The notes under the pieces are model-generated. The model was given only the letters and a program-made list of their open reading frames with translations. It had not been told where the DNA came from and searched no databases. From assembly GCA_021741205.1 (NCBI GenBank), contig JAIOYI010000001.1:1-64000 (forward strand): a DNA stretch of 64,000 bases. Direction: 5' to 3'. The position numbers were made by a program, and so were the translations under genes. The DNA comes from Emcibacter sp. GTDB taxonomy: Bacteria > Pseudomonadota > Alphaproteobacteria > Sphingomonadales > Emcibacteraceae. The number at the start of each line of letters is the position of its first letter. Within the stretch, counting starts at the first letter, position 1. Below, piece after piece: positions 35,443-42,578 of this stretch.

Positions 35443-36660
35443 TCATGGGTTACCAATACGATCACCATCCGTGAGCGCCCCAAGACCCACAACGGCTCTT
35501 TTCTCATTGATGGTCAGAAAATCTGCATCCCCGATACGCTGCCACAAGGCCTGACGATCACTGCTGAGAGCGGGAATGGAATCAATGTCATAGTCCAGTC
35601 GAAGATCATCTCCAAAATAAGGCGTGAGCCAGAAATTTAAAGATGACATAATTTTATCCATCATCGGAAGCAAAGTCATTCGCCATAAAGCACGATTAGC
35701 TTCCACATAATTGCTATAGGTATTATCACCTGGGATACTTAAAATCATGGGCGGCACCCCAAAGGCCAAGGCAATTTCTCGGGCCGATACATGTTTTGCA
35801 TTAATGAAGTCCATATCTGCGGGCGAAAAGGCCATTTGCTGCCATTTAAGACCACCTTCCAAAAGCAGTGGTCTTCTGGCATTGCGGCTGCCTTGGAAAT
35901 TTTCTTCCATTTCTTGCTTTAACCGCTCAAACTGTTCACTGCTTAAAACCGCATTTCCCTCTTTAGGTTCAAAGACCAATGCCCCTGATGGGCGGGCTGA
36001 ATTATCAAGTAAGGCCTTATTCCAACTGGACGCTGCATTATGAACATCAATGCTGTAGGCAGCGGCCTCTAAGGGGGACAGACCGTAATAATCATCGGTT
36101 GGATGAAAATTTTTCAGGTGCAATATGGTGCTTTTGCCTGTTACAGGGTCGACAGAGAATTGATGCTCCCGTCCCGATACCCCATAGACATAGGCTTTCG
36201 GCCAGCCGCTCGATCCAGGAATGACTTTGATACGGTCAGGCCGCAGGGCATAAAGCTCTAAAGGTCTTCCATCAGCCCCCAAAACCATTTCCACATAGCT
36301 GTTACCTGCAATATTAAGATAAGCATATACCGTTTCGAAAAACAGACCCCGACCCTGAGTAGGATTTGGTCTGTTTAACAAATCAAGCAACGGATGATGG
36401 GTAAGCTTTTGATCGCCTCGAAAAAGCTGTAATGGAACGGATGCGGCACTTTCAGACAATATTCTCACCGCACGGTGGGTAATAACATTCTTGCGGTAAC
36501 CCTCTTCGGCAAGACTTTTGTAATTGCGGCCTGACCAGCGGGCATCCTGAAGCCCCACCCACAAAGTTTCCGCCCCATTCATAAACGAGGCAACGGCACT
36601 TTGTTTCTGATCTAAATCGCTTGCTTTCTTCTTGCCAAATAATCGATTGAATGGTCCCAT
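35443..36660 (-). CDS. phage portal protein (GTA gp3-like, HK97 gp3 family)
   Basis: A 405-residue HK97-type portal protein, the dodecameric gate for DNA packaging. The start at 36660 (MGPFNRLFGKKKASD) is chosen for its strong ribosome site (GGAGAG) and family-like N-terminus. The longer frame would add 26 unsupported residues. Features are GYRKNVITHRAVRILSESAASVPLQLFRG, HPLLDLLNRPNPTQGRGLFFETVYAYLNIAGNSYVEMV, RPSGALVFEP, AFGVPPMILSIPGDNTYSNYVEANRALWRMTLLPMMDKI, all diagnostic. A 177-bp gap separates it from terL, with a weak hairpin. Confidence 0.95.
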   Translation of the reverse strand: MGPFNRLFGKKKASDLDQKQSAVASFMNGAETLWVGLQDARWSGRNYKSLAEEGYRKNVITHRAVRILSESAASVPLQLFRGDQKLTHHPLLDLLNRPNPTQGRGLFFETVYAYLNIAGNSYVEMVLGADGRPLELYALRPDRIKVIPGSSGWPKAYVYGVSGREHQFSVDPVTGKSTILHLKNFHPTDDYYGLSPLEAAAYSIDVHNAASSWNKALLDNSARPSGALVFEPKEGNAVLSSEQFERLKQEMEENFQGSRNARRPLLLEGGLKWQQMAFSPADMDFINAKHVSAREIALAFGVPPMILSIPGDNTYSNYVEANRALWRMTLLPMMDKIMSSLNFWLTPYFGDDLRLDYDIDSIPALSSDRQALWQRIGDADFLTINEKRAVVGLGALTDGDRIGNP

Positions 36661-36837
36661 GTCTCTCTCCAGTTCATGTGGTGAATTTAAAAATCGGACG
36701 AACGGCAAAGTGGGCCGAAAGGCTGCACTTATGCTCACAAAGCTTCTCTATAGTTTGCAGAAACGGTACCTTAGCCGCCGTCCGATGAAACCCGACTGCT
36801 TGGGACAATCGGGGGTAAAAATGTTCATAATGTTTGT

Positions 36838-38184
36838 TTAAAAATTTCTGATTTGTGGTCTGCCTGGTGTTTTAAGCAAAAGTTCCGTCACCGCCCAGAC
36901 CATCGCATCCACACGATCTGGGCTTTTGCCGTCGCTTAATCCCTCTGCGGTTAGGCTACACATTTGATCTTCAAGCTCAGGGAAGAAACCCTCATGCACC
37001 ACTCGCCCTTGCTCATACAATGCCGCCACGGGCTCCGCGCGTCTCACCTTTGAGCGGCTCGCTCTCACGGCACTATAGCTCACATTGGGATCAATTTGTC
37101 GCAACAGGCTTTCCACAAGTTCGCCGCCATTATTGACCTCGGCCACCAGTCTGTCGGCCTGAAATCGCTCGTAAGCCGCAAGAGCCGCCTTGGCCCATCC
37201 ATGGGGGCTTAAACCCTGTACTGAGCAATCCTCTATGATATAGGCTCTATTATTATCACGCCCAGCAACAATAATACCGCAAGTATCGGCGTTTTTGCCA
37301 CTGGTCACAGGCGGATCAACGGCCACAACAATACGTTCAAGTTCAGGGATCTGCCGTACTCTATACTTCTCAAGCAGATCCCTGTTCCACAAGGCACCCT
37401 GTACGTCACTTAAAATTTCACCATATATTTCCTGCCGGCCAATTCTTGTTCCCTCATACTGCCCCACGACTTGTTCAAAAAAACTTGTGGGCAAATTGGA
37501 CATATTGTCAAAAGTTGATCCTCGCACCACGTGGGTTCTGTTGTCTTTTACCAACTTCCTCAGTAAAGGTATATTGCGGGGCGTTGTTGTGGCTAATAGC
37601 TTTGGTGTTCTCCCAAGCCGTAAGCCCAACAATAGATTTGACCAGGTATCTTCAACATAACGCCATTTGGCGACCTCATCAGCCCAAGCGACATGATGCT
37701 GCGGTCCCCGTAACTGATCCGGTGCCTCGGCGGAATACAGAAAGGCCTGTATTCCATTTGGCCAGATCAGCTTTTTATTGGTGCTTTCAAAGACGGGTTG
37801 GAAATCAGGATGGGTAACCGCAAGCAATCCACTTTCTCCCTCTATCATGGTAAGGCGTCCATCAAGAAAACTATCCGCCACCAATGCAATCCGTTCTGGC
37901 GCCCCCTTTGGAGCCGTGAGTGGGCTATTTCCTTCCACAAGCCCTCTGATCCATTCAACCGCCGTTCTGGTTTTTCCAAAACCACGACCCGCTAAAATAA
38001 GCCAGCAAAACCAGTCTCCCTCTGGCGGCAACTGGTTCTTTCTCGCCCAAAAGCTCCAATCATGCTCTAAGGCGTCACATTCCTCTTCACTGATATCTTT
38101 GAATAATTCCTGGCGATGATCAGGGGCAAGAGAAGAAATCCATTCCGCAAGCGATCTATTTTCCCTGTTATCATCCTTTATCAA
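36838..38184 (-). CDS. large terminase ATPase-nuclease (GTA gp2-like)
   Basis: A 448-residue large terminase with both catalytic domains. The ATPase has Walker A ILAGRGFGKTRTAVEWIRG near residue 70 and Walker B-like HHVAWADEVAKWRYVEDTW. The C-terminal RNase H-fold nuclease begins at ERIVVAVDPPVTSGKNADTCGIIVAG, with the metal-binding Asp. The end VDAMVWAVTELLL is the conserved final acidic motif. It packages DNA. In RcGTA the same enzyme fills heads with random host DNA. The gene overlaps terS by 14 bp. Confidence 0.96.
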   Translation of the reverse strand: MIKDDNRENRSLAEWISSLAPDHRQELFKDISEEECDALEHDWSFWARKNQLPPEGDWFCWLILAGRGFGKTRTAVEWIRGLVEGNSPLTAPKGAPERIALVADSFLDGRLTMIEGESGLLAVTHPDFQPVFESTNKKLIWPNGIQAFLYSAEAPDQLRGPQHHVAWADEVAKWRYVEDTWSNLLLGLRLGRTPKLLATTTPRNIPLLRKLVKDNRTHVVRGSTFDNMSNLPTSFFEQVVGQYEGTRIGRQEIYGEILSDVQGALWNRDLLEKYRVRQIPELERIVVAVDPPVTSGKNADTCGIIVAGRDNNRAYIIEDCSVQGLSPHGWAKAALAAYERFQADRLVAEVNNGGELVESLLRQIDPNVSYSAVRASRSKVRRAEPVAALYEQGRVVHEGFFPELEDQMCSLTAEGLSDGKSPDRVDAMVWAVTELLLKTPGRPQIRNF

Positions 38185-38602
38185 TGGATTTATTCGCCAT
38201 ATTATCCAGTTTTTTTAACAGTCGGCTACGGGGAGATTGTTCCCTAAGCTTCTCATTGGTATCACGTCGCTTTTTACCATCCCCAAAAATTTCTGGTCGG
38301 TGGGCTTTTAATAAAAATATTGCAATTTTTTCATCCACCACTCGACCTTCGTGATTGTCGTTCAATTCTTTTCCCATCGCCTTATCCCACAAATATTCTT
38401 CTAAATAATCGAGCGCCTGATCCATGGCATTTTGCCATTTTTCCCTAAACTCTGGTTCTGTATTACGTCGTCTATAAACCAACGAACGATCAAGCCCCGC
38501 CTTAGCCGTCGCCACCGATACATTCCCCGTCTGCTGCAAGACCTCTAAAAAAAGATCTTCCTTTTTACTGCTCCATCTTTTGCTGGTATTTAATATTGCC
38601 AT
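38171..38602 (-). CDS. small terminase-like protein (GTA gp1-like)
   Basis: A 143-residue protein in the small terminase position at the head of the cluster. The N-terminus (WSSKKEDLFLEVLQQTGNVSVATAKAGLDRSLVYRRRNTEPEFREKWQNAMDQALDYLEEYLWDKAMG) is a helix-turn-helix typical of RcGTA gp1-like TerS. The middle AIFLLKAHRPEIFGD matches the family ending. A basic tail follows (SRLLKKLDNMANKSIDKG). It is preceded by a leader with an intrinsic terminator and a sigma-70-like promoter. It overlaps terL by 14 bp. Confidence 0.9.
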   Translation of the reverse strand: MAILNTSKRWSSKKEDLFLEVLQQTGNVSVATAKAGLDRSLVYRRRNTEPEFREKWQNAMDQALDYLEEYLWDKAMGKELNDNHEGRVVDEKIAIFLLKAHRPEIFGDGKKRRDTNEKLREQSPRSRLLKKLDNMANKSIDKG

Positions 38603-38732
38603 TCAGACCGCCTGACATAAAAAAACCGCCTTTCAAAAGAAAGCCGGTGATCCAAGGGTAAATACCCATATGCTGAAATGAACGGTTACTGGCTGCTTCC
38701 CAAGTGTTTTTTAAAGCCAATTTCCGACCATG
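38603..38732 (-). promoter_or_regulatory. structured leader of the GTA transcript (possible attenuator)
   Basis: About 130 nt between the predicted start of transcription and terS. It contains the short stem GGGTA/TACCC near 38656-38667, a possible TGGC/GCCA pairing (38720-38693 region) and the terminator at 38619-38648. No known riboswitch fold was recognised. The layout resembles a regulated read-through leader; a stand-alone small RNA ending at the terminator is the alternative. Confidence 0.5.
38619..38648 (-). terminator. intrinsic terminator in the GTA leader, before terS
   Basis: On the minus strand ACCGGCTTTC (38648-38639), loop TTTT, GAAAGGCGGT (38634-38625) with one mismatch, then a run of seven T (38625-38619). 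It lies 16 bp upstream of the terS start codon, on the sense strand. Confidence 0.85.
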
Positions 38733-38738
38733 AAATAA

Positions 38739-38767
38739 ATACTACACTACCTACCCCGCTTTGTCAA
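38739..38767 (-). promoter_or_regulatory. sigma-70-like promoter of the GTA cluster
   Basis: On the minus strand TTGACA (38767-38762), 17-bp spacer, TAGTAT (38744-38739). The -35 is perfect and the -10 matches 4 of 6. Predicted start of transcription is near 38732, 130 nt before terS. Confidence 0.65.
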
Positions 38768-38834
38768 GAATTAATTCCTATAATAGGAATAAAATGTTTT
38801 TAATTTTATTAAAATTTACCTAAATAAATAATAT

Positions 38835-38863
38835 TTGCCTATCTGTGACGATTGTTTTATAAT
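38835..38863 (+). promoter_or_regulatory. sigma-70-like promoter of candidate small RNA
   Basis: TTGCCT (38835-38840), 17-bp spacer, TATAAT (38858-38863). It is directed away from the GTA cluster and is placed 6-7 bp before the first stem of the RNA candidate at 38870. Confidence 0.55.
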
Positions 38864-38869
38864 TATGAC

Positions 38870-39016
38870 GGATAAAGAATTAAGCCCTCTTTATCCACGA
38901 TTTGTATATCATGATTGGTATGCATGACCGTCTTTTTTTGCGATTTAAAGGCGGTCTTTGATCGAAACCCCTTGCAACTTGGCGCCTCTCCATAATATGG
39001 AGAGCGCCATTTTTCT
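38870..39016 (+). ncRNA. candidate small RNA with three stem-loops and terminator
   Basis: The stretch has no supported protein gene. It carries three hairpins in order: GGATAAAG (38870-38877) with CTTTATCC (38889-38896); GACCG (38926-38930) with CGGTC (38952-38956), extended inward by CTTT/AAAG; and a strong terminator, GGCGCCTCTCCAT (38981-38993) with ATGGAGAGCGCC (38997-39008), followed by ATTTTTC. A promoter with a perfect -10 lies directly upstream. I did not recognise 6S, tmRNA or SRP RNA features. The adjacent divergent promoter drives the GTA cluster. Confidence 0.6.
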
Positions 39017-39101
39017 TTCTATTTCATATTTTCTGCTTGAAACACAGCCAAAGCATCTATAGGGAAATGATATATAAACAAAAACCAATGACGGATATAT
39101 T

Positions 39102-39281
39102 ATGACAAATTATAAAGTCACCTTAAAGGCGGACCTAAAAAGAGGATCCTTTTACTGGGTTGCAACAGTAAAGGCTGATAGCGAAGAAGAGGCGGAAGTT
39201 GCGGCAGAGAATCTTTTTATGGCTGAAATGGAGAATACGCACGAATGGAATTTTTCTGACAGCAATATCGAAATTGCCTAA
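39102..39281 (+). CDS. small hypothetical protein, 59 aa
   Basis: A short open frame with balanced composition, beginning MTNYKVTLKADLKRGSFYWVATVKADSEEEAEVAAENLFMAEME and ending EWNFSDSNIEIA. The alternation of strand-forming and helical segments (KVTLKAD, FYWVATVKA, then EEEAEVAAENLF) suggests a small alpha-beta fold. I cannot assign a family; a similar layout occurs in small DUF proteins and phage accessory proteins. The ribosome site (GACGG) is weak. It follows the candidate sRNA terminator by about 90 bp and converges with the lipoprotein gene, 3 bp away. Confidence 0.65.
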   Translation: MTNYKVTLKADLKRGSFYWVATVKADSEEEAEVAAENLFMAEMENTHEWNFSDSNIEIA

Positions 39282-39284
39282 ATT

Positions 39285-39935
39285 CTATTTCTGATCTGGC
39301 GACCAGCCTTTGGACCAAAGTGCCGCTGGTATAATTTCGGGTGGCACGCCATTGGCATGAAACCATGAATCAACCACATAATGCCCATCGCCCAAGATAT
39401 CCTGTTTTCCCATTTCATGAATGGTTGCCGTATTATGGGGCCAACGATTGATGTAATTTCCTCGGTGAAGAGGTTTACCCAAAGTATGAAGCTTAATTAG
39501 GCCAAATTTGCGCAACAGATAAAGATATGTGGTTGTATTAAAAGCCTCATCAATACAGTCCATCTGGTCATGGGTGGAAAATCCTATGAGCTGCGCGCCT
39601 GCATTATCGGTATCTGTACCTGTCTTTGGCCCGATAAATTGTTCAAAAAGGCCAATCGCCCTTTTAATCAATACCTTCTCTTCGTCGAAATTTTTTGCAG
39701 AATTTTCAAATATCTCAACAATGTTATGCCACTCCTCATCCGAAAGACCAGCCTTGATATAATATCGGCATCCATACCCTTTACAAACTCCAAAATCATC
39801 TGGAACAATCAGATCATTATGATGCTGTTTCAAAGACGCCATCTCGGGTGGATAGCCCGCACAGGAGGATAAGACAAGAAGAGTACTTAAGACAAAAAAC
39901 CGACGTAACCTTGTCTTATTTCTTCTCACAACCAT
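39285..39935 (-). CDS. hypothetical lipoprotein
   Basis: A lipoprotein of about 216 residues with signal peptide RRNKTRLRRFFVLSTLLVLSSC (lipobox LSSC), so the mature protein begins at Cys. No domain is recognised. Cys residues at VCKGYGCRYY and DQMDCIDEAFNTTTYLYLL and the segments HTLGKPLHRG and GHYVVDSWFHANGVPPEIIP look conserved. The protein could be a periplasmic enzyme of unknown type (the DQMDCIDEA segment is striking). The start lies inside the end of the preceding GNAT gene. ATG at 39935 is chosen, but three tandem ATG codons (39941-39933) and a GTG at 39929 make it uncertain. The overlap suggests coupled translation with the acetyltransferase. Confidence 0.75.
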   Translation of the reverse strand: MVVRRNKTRLRRFFVLSTLLVLSSCAGYPPEMASLKQHHNDLIVPDDFGVCKGYGCRYYIKAGLSDEEWHNIVEIFENSAKNFDEEKVLIKRAIGLFEQFIGPKTGTDTDNAGAQLIGFSTHDQMDCIDEAFNTTTYLYLLRKFGLIKLHTLGKPLHRGNYINRWPHNTATIHEMGKQDILGDGHYVVDSWFHANGVPPEIIPAALWSKGWSPDQK

Positions 39936-40383
39936 CATCATCACCCATATTATGATCATAGGTAATCCATCCGGATTTTTTACCAAATTGATCATAAAAA
40001 ATTTGCGCTTCCTGATTATAATTGGCGGTGATCCACCTTATGGTTTTGCATCCTTGGGCTTTTGCAATATCTTCTAATCGACGCAACAATGCATTACCAA
40101 CGCCCCTTCGGCGAGCCGTTTGACAAACATAAATATCATCTAAAAATATACCAATCTCGGCCGCAAGCGGACGGAGAAACCGTCTGTAATGAATAATGCC
40201 CCGAGCCTCCCCATCAACCAGTGCCGCAAGCCCAAGTAATTCCGTTTCATAGCCATCAAGCCAAGCCCAAACTTTCCGTAATTGATCCTCTGTCATAGTG
40301 ACATTATAAAATTCCGCATAAGACCTATAAAGTTCAGCCCATTTTTTGAACTCTATCTGCCTAATTTCAACAATCTCAACCAT
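39916..40383 (-). CDS. GNAT family N-acetyltransferase
   Basis: A 155-residue GNAT acetyltransferase. Start at 40383 (MVEIVEIRQIEFKKWAELYRSYAEFYNV) is chosen because the longer frame runs through the rpsU terminator. The acetyl-CoA binding motif is ARRRGVGNALLRRLEDIAKAQGC near residue 95, preceded by FLDDIYVCQ and followed by RWITANYNQEAQIFYDQFGKKSGWITYDHNM. These are typical of small GNAT enzymes acting on amines. The substrate is unknown. It shares its last codons with the start of the lipoprotein gene. Confidence 0.9.
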   Translation of the reverse strand: MVEIVEIRQIEFKKWAELYRSYAEFYNVTMTEDQLRKVWAWLDGYETELLGLAALVDGEARGIIHYRRFLRPLAAEIGIFLDDIYVCQTARRRGVGNALLRRLEDIAKAQGCKTIRWITANYNQEAQIFYDQFGKKSGWITYDHNMGDDDGCEKK

Positions 40384-40436
40384 TTTATTCCCAATATTTT
40401 GATAATTTTTATATATATTTTTATATACTATAGCGT

Positions 40437-40475
40437 AAAAAAGCCGCACCTCAAAGCTATGAGGACGGCCTTTTA
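40437..40475 (-). terminator. intrinsic terminator of rpsU
   Basis: On the minus strand the stem AAGGCCG-CCTCA pairs with TGAGG-GCGGCTT across a short loop, ending in a T-run (40442-40437). It separates rpsU from the GNAT gene. Confidence 0.75.
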
Positions 40476-40495
40476 AGAAATTTAACGAAACGTGC

Positions 40496-40702
40496 TTAAA
40501 TAACGCCGTCGCGTTCTTCACGTTTACGATCAAGCTTACGCGCACGTCTAACGGCAGCGGCTGTTTCACGGGCTTTCTTTTCAGAAGGCTTTTCAAAGAA
40601 ACGGCGCATTTTCATTTCACGGTACACGCCTTCACGCTGTAGTTTTTTCTTTAGCGCACGAAGAGCTTGGTCTACGTTATTGTCGCGGACAGAAACCTGC
40701 AT
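40496..40702 (-). CDS. rpsU: ribosomal protein bS21
   Basis: Small-subunit ribosomal protein bS21, 68 aa. The sequence [46 protein letters not shown] followed by an Arg/Lys-rich helix ([21 protein letters not shown]) is characteristic. bS21 assists 30S initiation near the anti-Shine-Dalgarno end of 16S rRNA. It is divergent from the COQ9-family gene, an arrangement seen in many alphaproteobacteria, and has its own terminator. Confidence 0.97.
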   Translation of the reverse strand: MQVSVRDNNVDQALRALKKKLQREGVYREMKMRRFFEKPSEKKARETAAAVRRARKLDRKREERDGVI

Positions 40703-40901
40703 TGGTCTGTCACACTCCTTTCTAGGGTTTAATGTTAAAATTAAAGCTTTAAAAATCTTTACAATCTAAAAGCAAGTGTCTTCTATCACAAAGAAGATAG
40801 CGTTGTGAAGCAGTTTATGTTTTTTTATTAGACCCCATATAAAACATCCCTTAACCGATAAACACTTTACCCAATATATCAGCCCTGTTATAATGATCGT
40901 T

Positions 40902-41567
40902 ATGGCCAAAATTAATACTGATGTACCGGACAAGTTACGAGCCCCCCTTTTACAGGCAGCATTGATACGTGTGCCTTTTGAGGGTTGGTCTGAAAAAACC
41001 ATTTCCCGTGCGGCGCGAGACATTAATATTAAACCCACATTGGCACAGCTCGCCTTTCCCGGAGGAGCGTTGAGCATGATTGACCTCTTATCACAACAAC
41101 AAGATCAGAGAATGGTTGATATTTGCACAGTGGAACGGCTTGCTCCTCTAAAAATTCGTGAAAAAATAACCCTGCTTGTGCGTTCTCGAATAGAATCGGA
41201 AAAAGAAATTCGTGAAACTGTTCGTAACAGCGTTATTTACCTTGCCTTACCCATTAATTATTCCCATGGGCTTAAAATACTTTACCGCACCGTTGATCTT
41301 ATGTGGAAAACAATAAACGACCCCTCCACGGATTTTAATTATTATACCAAGCGCCTTACCTTAGCCGGTGTTTATTCCTCTGTCCTGCTTTATTGGCTGA
41401 GTGATGAATCCGATGACTATGTTGACACTTGGGATTTCCTTGATCGGCAAATCGCCAATGTTATGCAGTTTGAAAAAATAAAGGCTAAAATCAGAAATTT
41501 GACAAATAAAATTCCTGACAAAGGCATGACAATATTAGACAATATGAGTAAATTAAGATATCCATAA
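40902..41567 (+). CDS. COQ9 family protein (ubiquinone biosynthesis)
   Basis: A COQ9-like protein, about 221 aa, a TetR-fold lipid-binding protein that assists ubiquinone hydroxylation in mitochondria and alphaproteobacteria. The segments VPFEGWSEKTISRAARDINIKPTLAQLAFPGGALSMIDLLSQQQDQRM and REKITLLVRSRIESE belong to the helix-turn-helix-like N-terminal half. The C-terminal half (YSSVLLYWLSDESDDYVDTWDFLDRQIANVMQFEKIK) is the COQ9 signature with the Trp-Leu-Asp pattern. A start at 40893 (MIVMAKIN) is equally possible. It is divergent to rpsU. Confidence 0.92.
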   Translation: MAKINTDVPDKLRAPLLQAALIRVPFEGWSEKTISRAARDINIKPTLAQLAFPGGALSMIDLLSQQQDQRMVDICTVERLAPLKIREKITLLVRSRIESEKEIRETVRNSVIYLALPINYSHGLKILYRTVDLMWKTINDPSTDFNYYTKRLTLAGVYSSVLLYWLSDESDDYVDTWDFLDRQIANVMQFEKIKAKIRNLTNKIPDKGMTILDNMSKLRYP

Positions 41568-41697
41568 TATATGACCGTCCCAATTTGAGACAAATTAAAA
41601 TTAAATCCCTGAAAAGAGTCAAGATTCTTTACAAAAATAGAAAATTAATTTTCAAGCTTTTTCCGTAGGGGCTTAAAATATAACAATAATTTGATTC

Positions 41698-41714
41698 TGG
41701 CATAATTATTGCTT
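41698..41714 (+). promoter_or_regulatory. sigma-54 (RpoN) promoter upstream of PEP-CTERM gene
   Basis: TGGCATAATTATTGCTT matches TGGCAC-N5-TTGCW with the -24 GG and -12 GC at exactly the right spacing. It lies 120 bp before the start codon. PEP-CTERM genes are known in other bacteria to depend on sigma-54 and the regulator pair PrsK/PrsR, which supports the call. A 12-bp direct repeat (AGTGTAATATTT at 41723-41734 and 41750-41761) lies just downstream, in the 5' leader. Confidence 0.7.
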
Positions 41715-41834
41715 ATTATTTGAGTGTAATATTTTTTAATAATAATATAAGTGTAATATTTAACGATTAAAATATACAGAAACATTTATGGTCTGAAAAT
41801 ATAAAGTTAAAATACAGACACAGAGGTTAATAAA

Positions 41835-42515
41835 ATGAAGAAGATATATTCTTATTCTCGTATTTCAAAATTTCTTGCCGTGGGCATGGCTGCATCCCTT
41901 TGGGCAGCTAGCAGCATGATGGCTTCTGCAGCTGATTTTGTCTTTGATCTTATCCCATTTACTGGATCGCCAGCTGCGGTACAAGTCACCGTGCACCAAC
42001 AGGATAATAACACTTTAAGATTTACCGCAAGCTTAGAATCACCTGATACTGGCGACCTGCGCGGAATATTTTTCCATATTAATGAATCTCTTTATGCGCC
42101 TGGTGATTTGACATTCGCCTATGTATCATCCGTTGATGGACTTGCAGGCAATCCTACTTTTCTTTCTGCCTTTGCGCTTAATAGCGTTACCAACGTAGGT
42201 GGCAGTGATAATAAAGTAACCCCACTTGGTAACTTTGATATAGGATTTGAATTTGGTGGATCTGGTGTTGGCGGCGGCGATTGGGTTCATAGCATTACTT
42301 TTGATGTAAATGCGATCTCTGGTAATCTTGACCTATATACCTTTATGCCCGTCAATATGACAAATTTCATGGCAGCCCGTGTCATGAGCCTTCCTAATGG
42401 CGGTTCCAGCAAGCTTTCTTGTTGTGGTACGGAAGTACCAGAGCCTGATTCAAGCCTAGGTTTGCTCGCCTTTGCTATCGGTGGACTTCTATGGCGCAGA
42501 CGTAAAACTGTTTAA
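41835..42515 (+). CDS. PEP-CTERM sorting domain protein
   Basis: A 226-residue secreted protein. A signal peptide with hydrophobic core FLAVGMAASLWAASSMMASAA is followed by a beta-rich body (VFDLIPFTGSPAAVQVTVHQQ, NLDLYTFMPVN). The C-terminal sorting signal is VPEPDSSLGLLAFAIGGLLWRRRKTV, that is VPEP, a transmembrane segment and an Arg cluster. Such proteins are recognised by exosortase (XrtA-type) and are often exported with extracellular polysaccharide. No exosortase is in this window. A Cys pair (SCCGTE) lies just before the signal. It is preceded by a sigma-54 site and followed by its own terminator, so it is monocistronic. Confidence 0.88.
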   Translation: MKKIYSYSRISKFLAVGMAASLWAASSMMASAADFVFDLIPFTGSPAAVQVTVHQQDNNTLRFTASLESPDTGDLRGIFFHINESLYAPGDLTFAYVSSVDGLAGNPTFLSAFALNSVTNVGGSDNKVTPLGNFDIGFEFGGSGVGGGDWVHSITFDVNAISGNLDLYTFMPVNMTNFMAARVMSLPNGGSSKLSCCGTEVPEPDSSLGLLAFAIGGLLWRRRKTV

Positions 42516-42540
42516 TCTTCGATAACCTGCCGAGGTTGTT

Positions 42541-42574
42541 AAAAAGCACTTGAGATATCTCAGGTGCTTTTTTT
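42541..42574. terminator. terminator after PEP-CTERM gene
   Basis: AAAAAGCACTTGAG, loop ATAT, CTCAGGTGCTTTTTTTT (one G-T pair) forms a stem with a long T-run. It lies between the plus-strand PEP-CTERM gene and the minus-strand purK gene. It may also serve purK in the other direction through the A-run. Confidence 0.8.
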
Positions 42575-42578
42575 TATA

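Noticed and set aside
20324-38602. A complete active prophage
   Set aside because: No integrase, repressor, replication, holin-endolysin cassette or att-like duplications were seen, and the gene order is that of GTAs. Kept as a GTA-like cluster.
38715-38732. Leader peptide MVGNWL in the GTA leader
   Set aside because: The six-codon frame has no ribosome site and no amino-acid pattern pointing to attenuation.
38870-39016. 6S RNA, tmRNA or SRP RNA
   Set aside because: None of the hallmark sequences (for example GGAAGCAGC loops or the tmRNA tag frame) was found, and the three separate hairpins do not fit a 6S fold.
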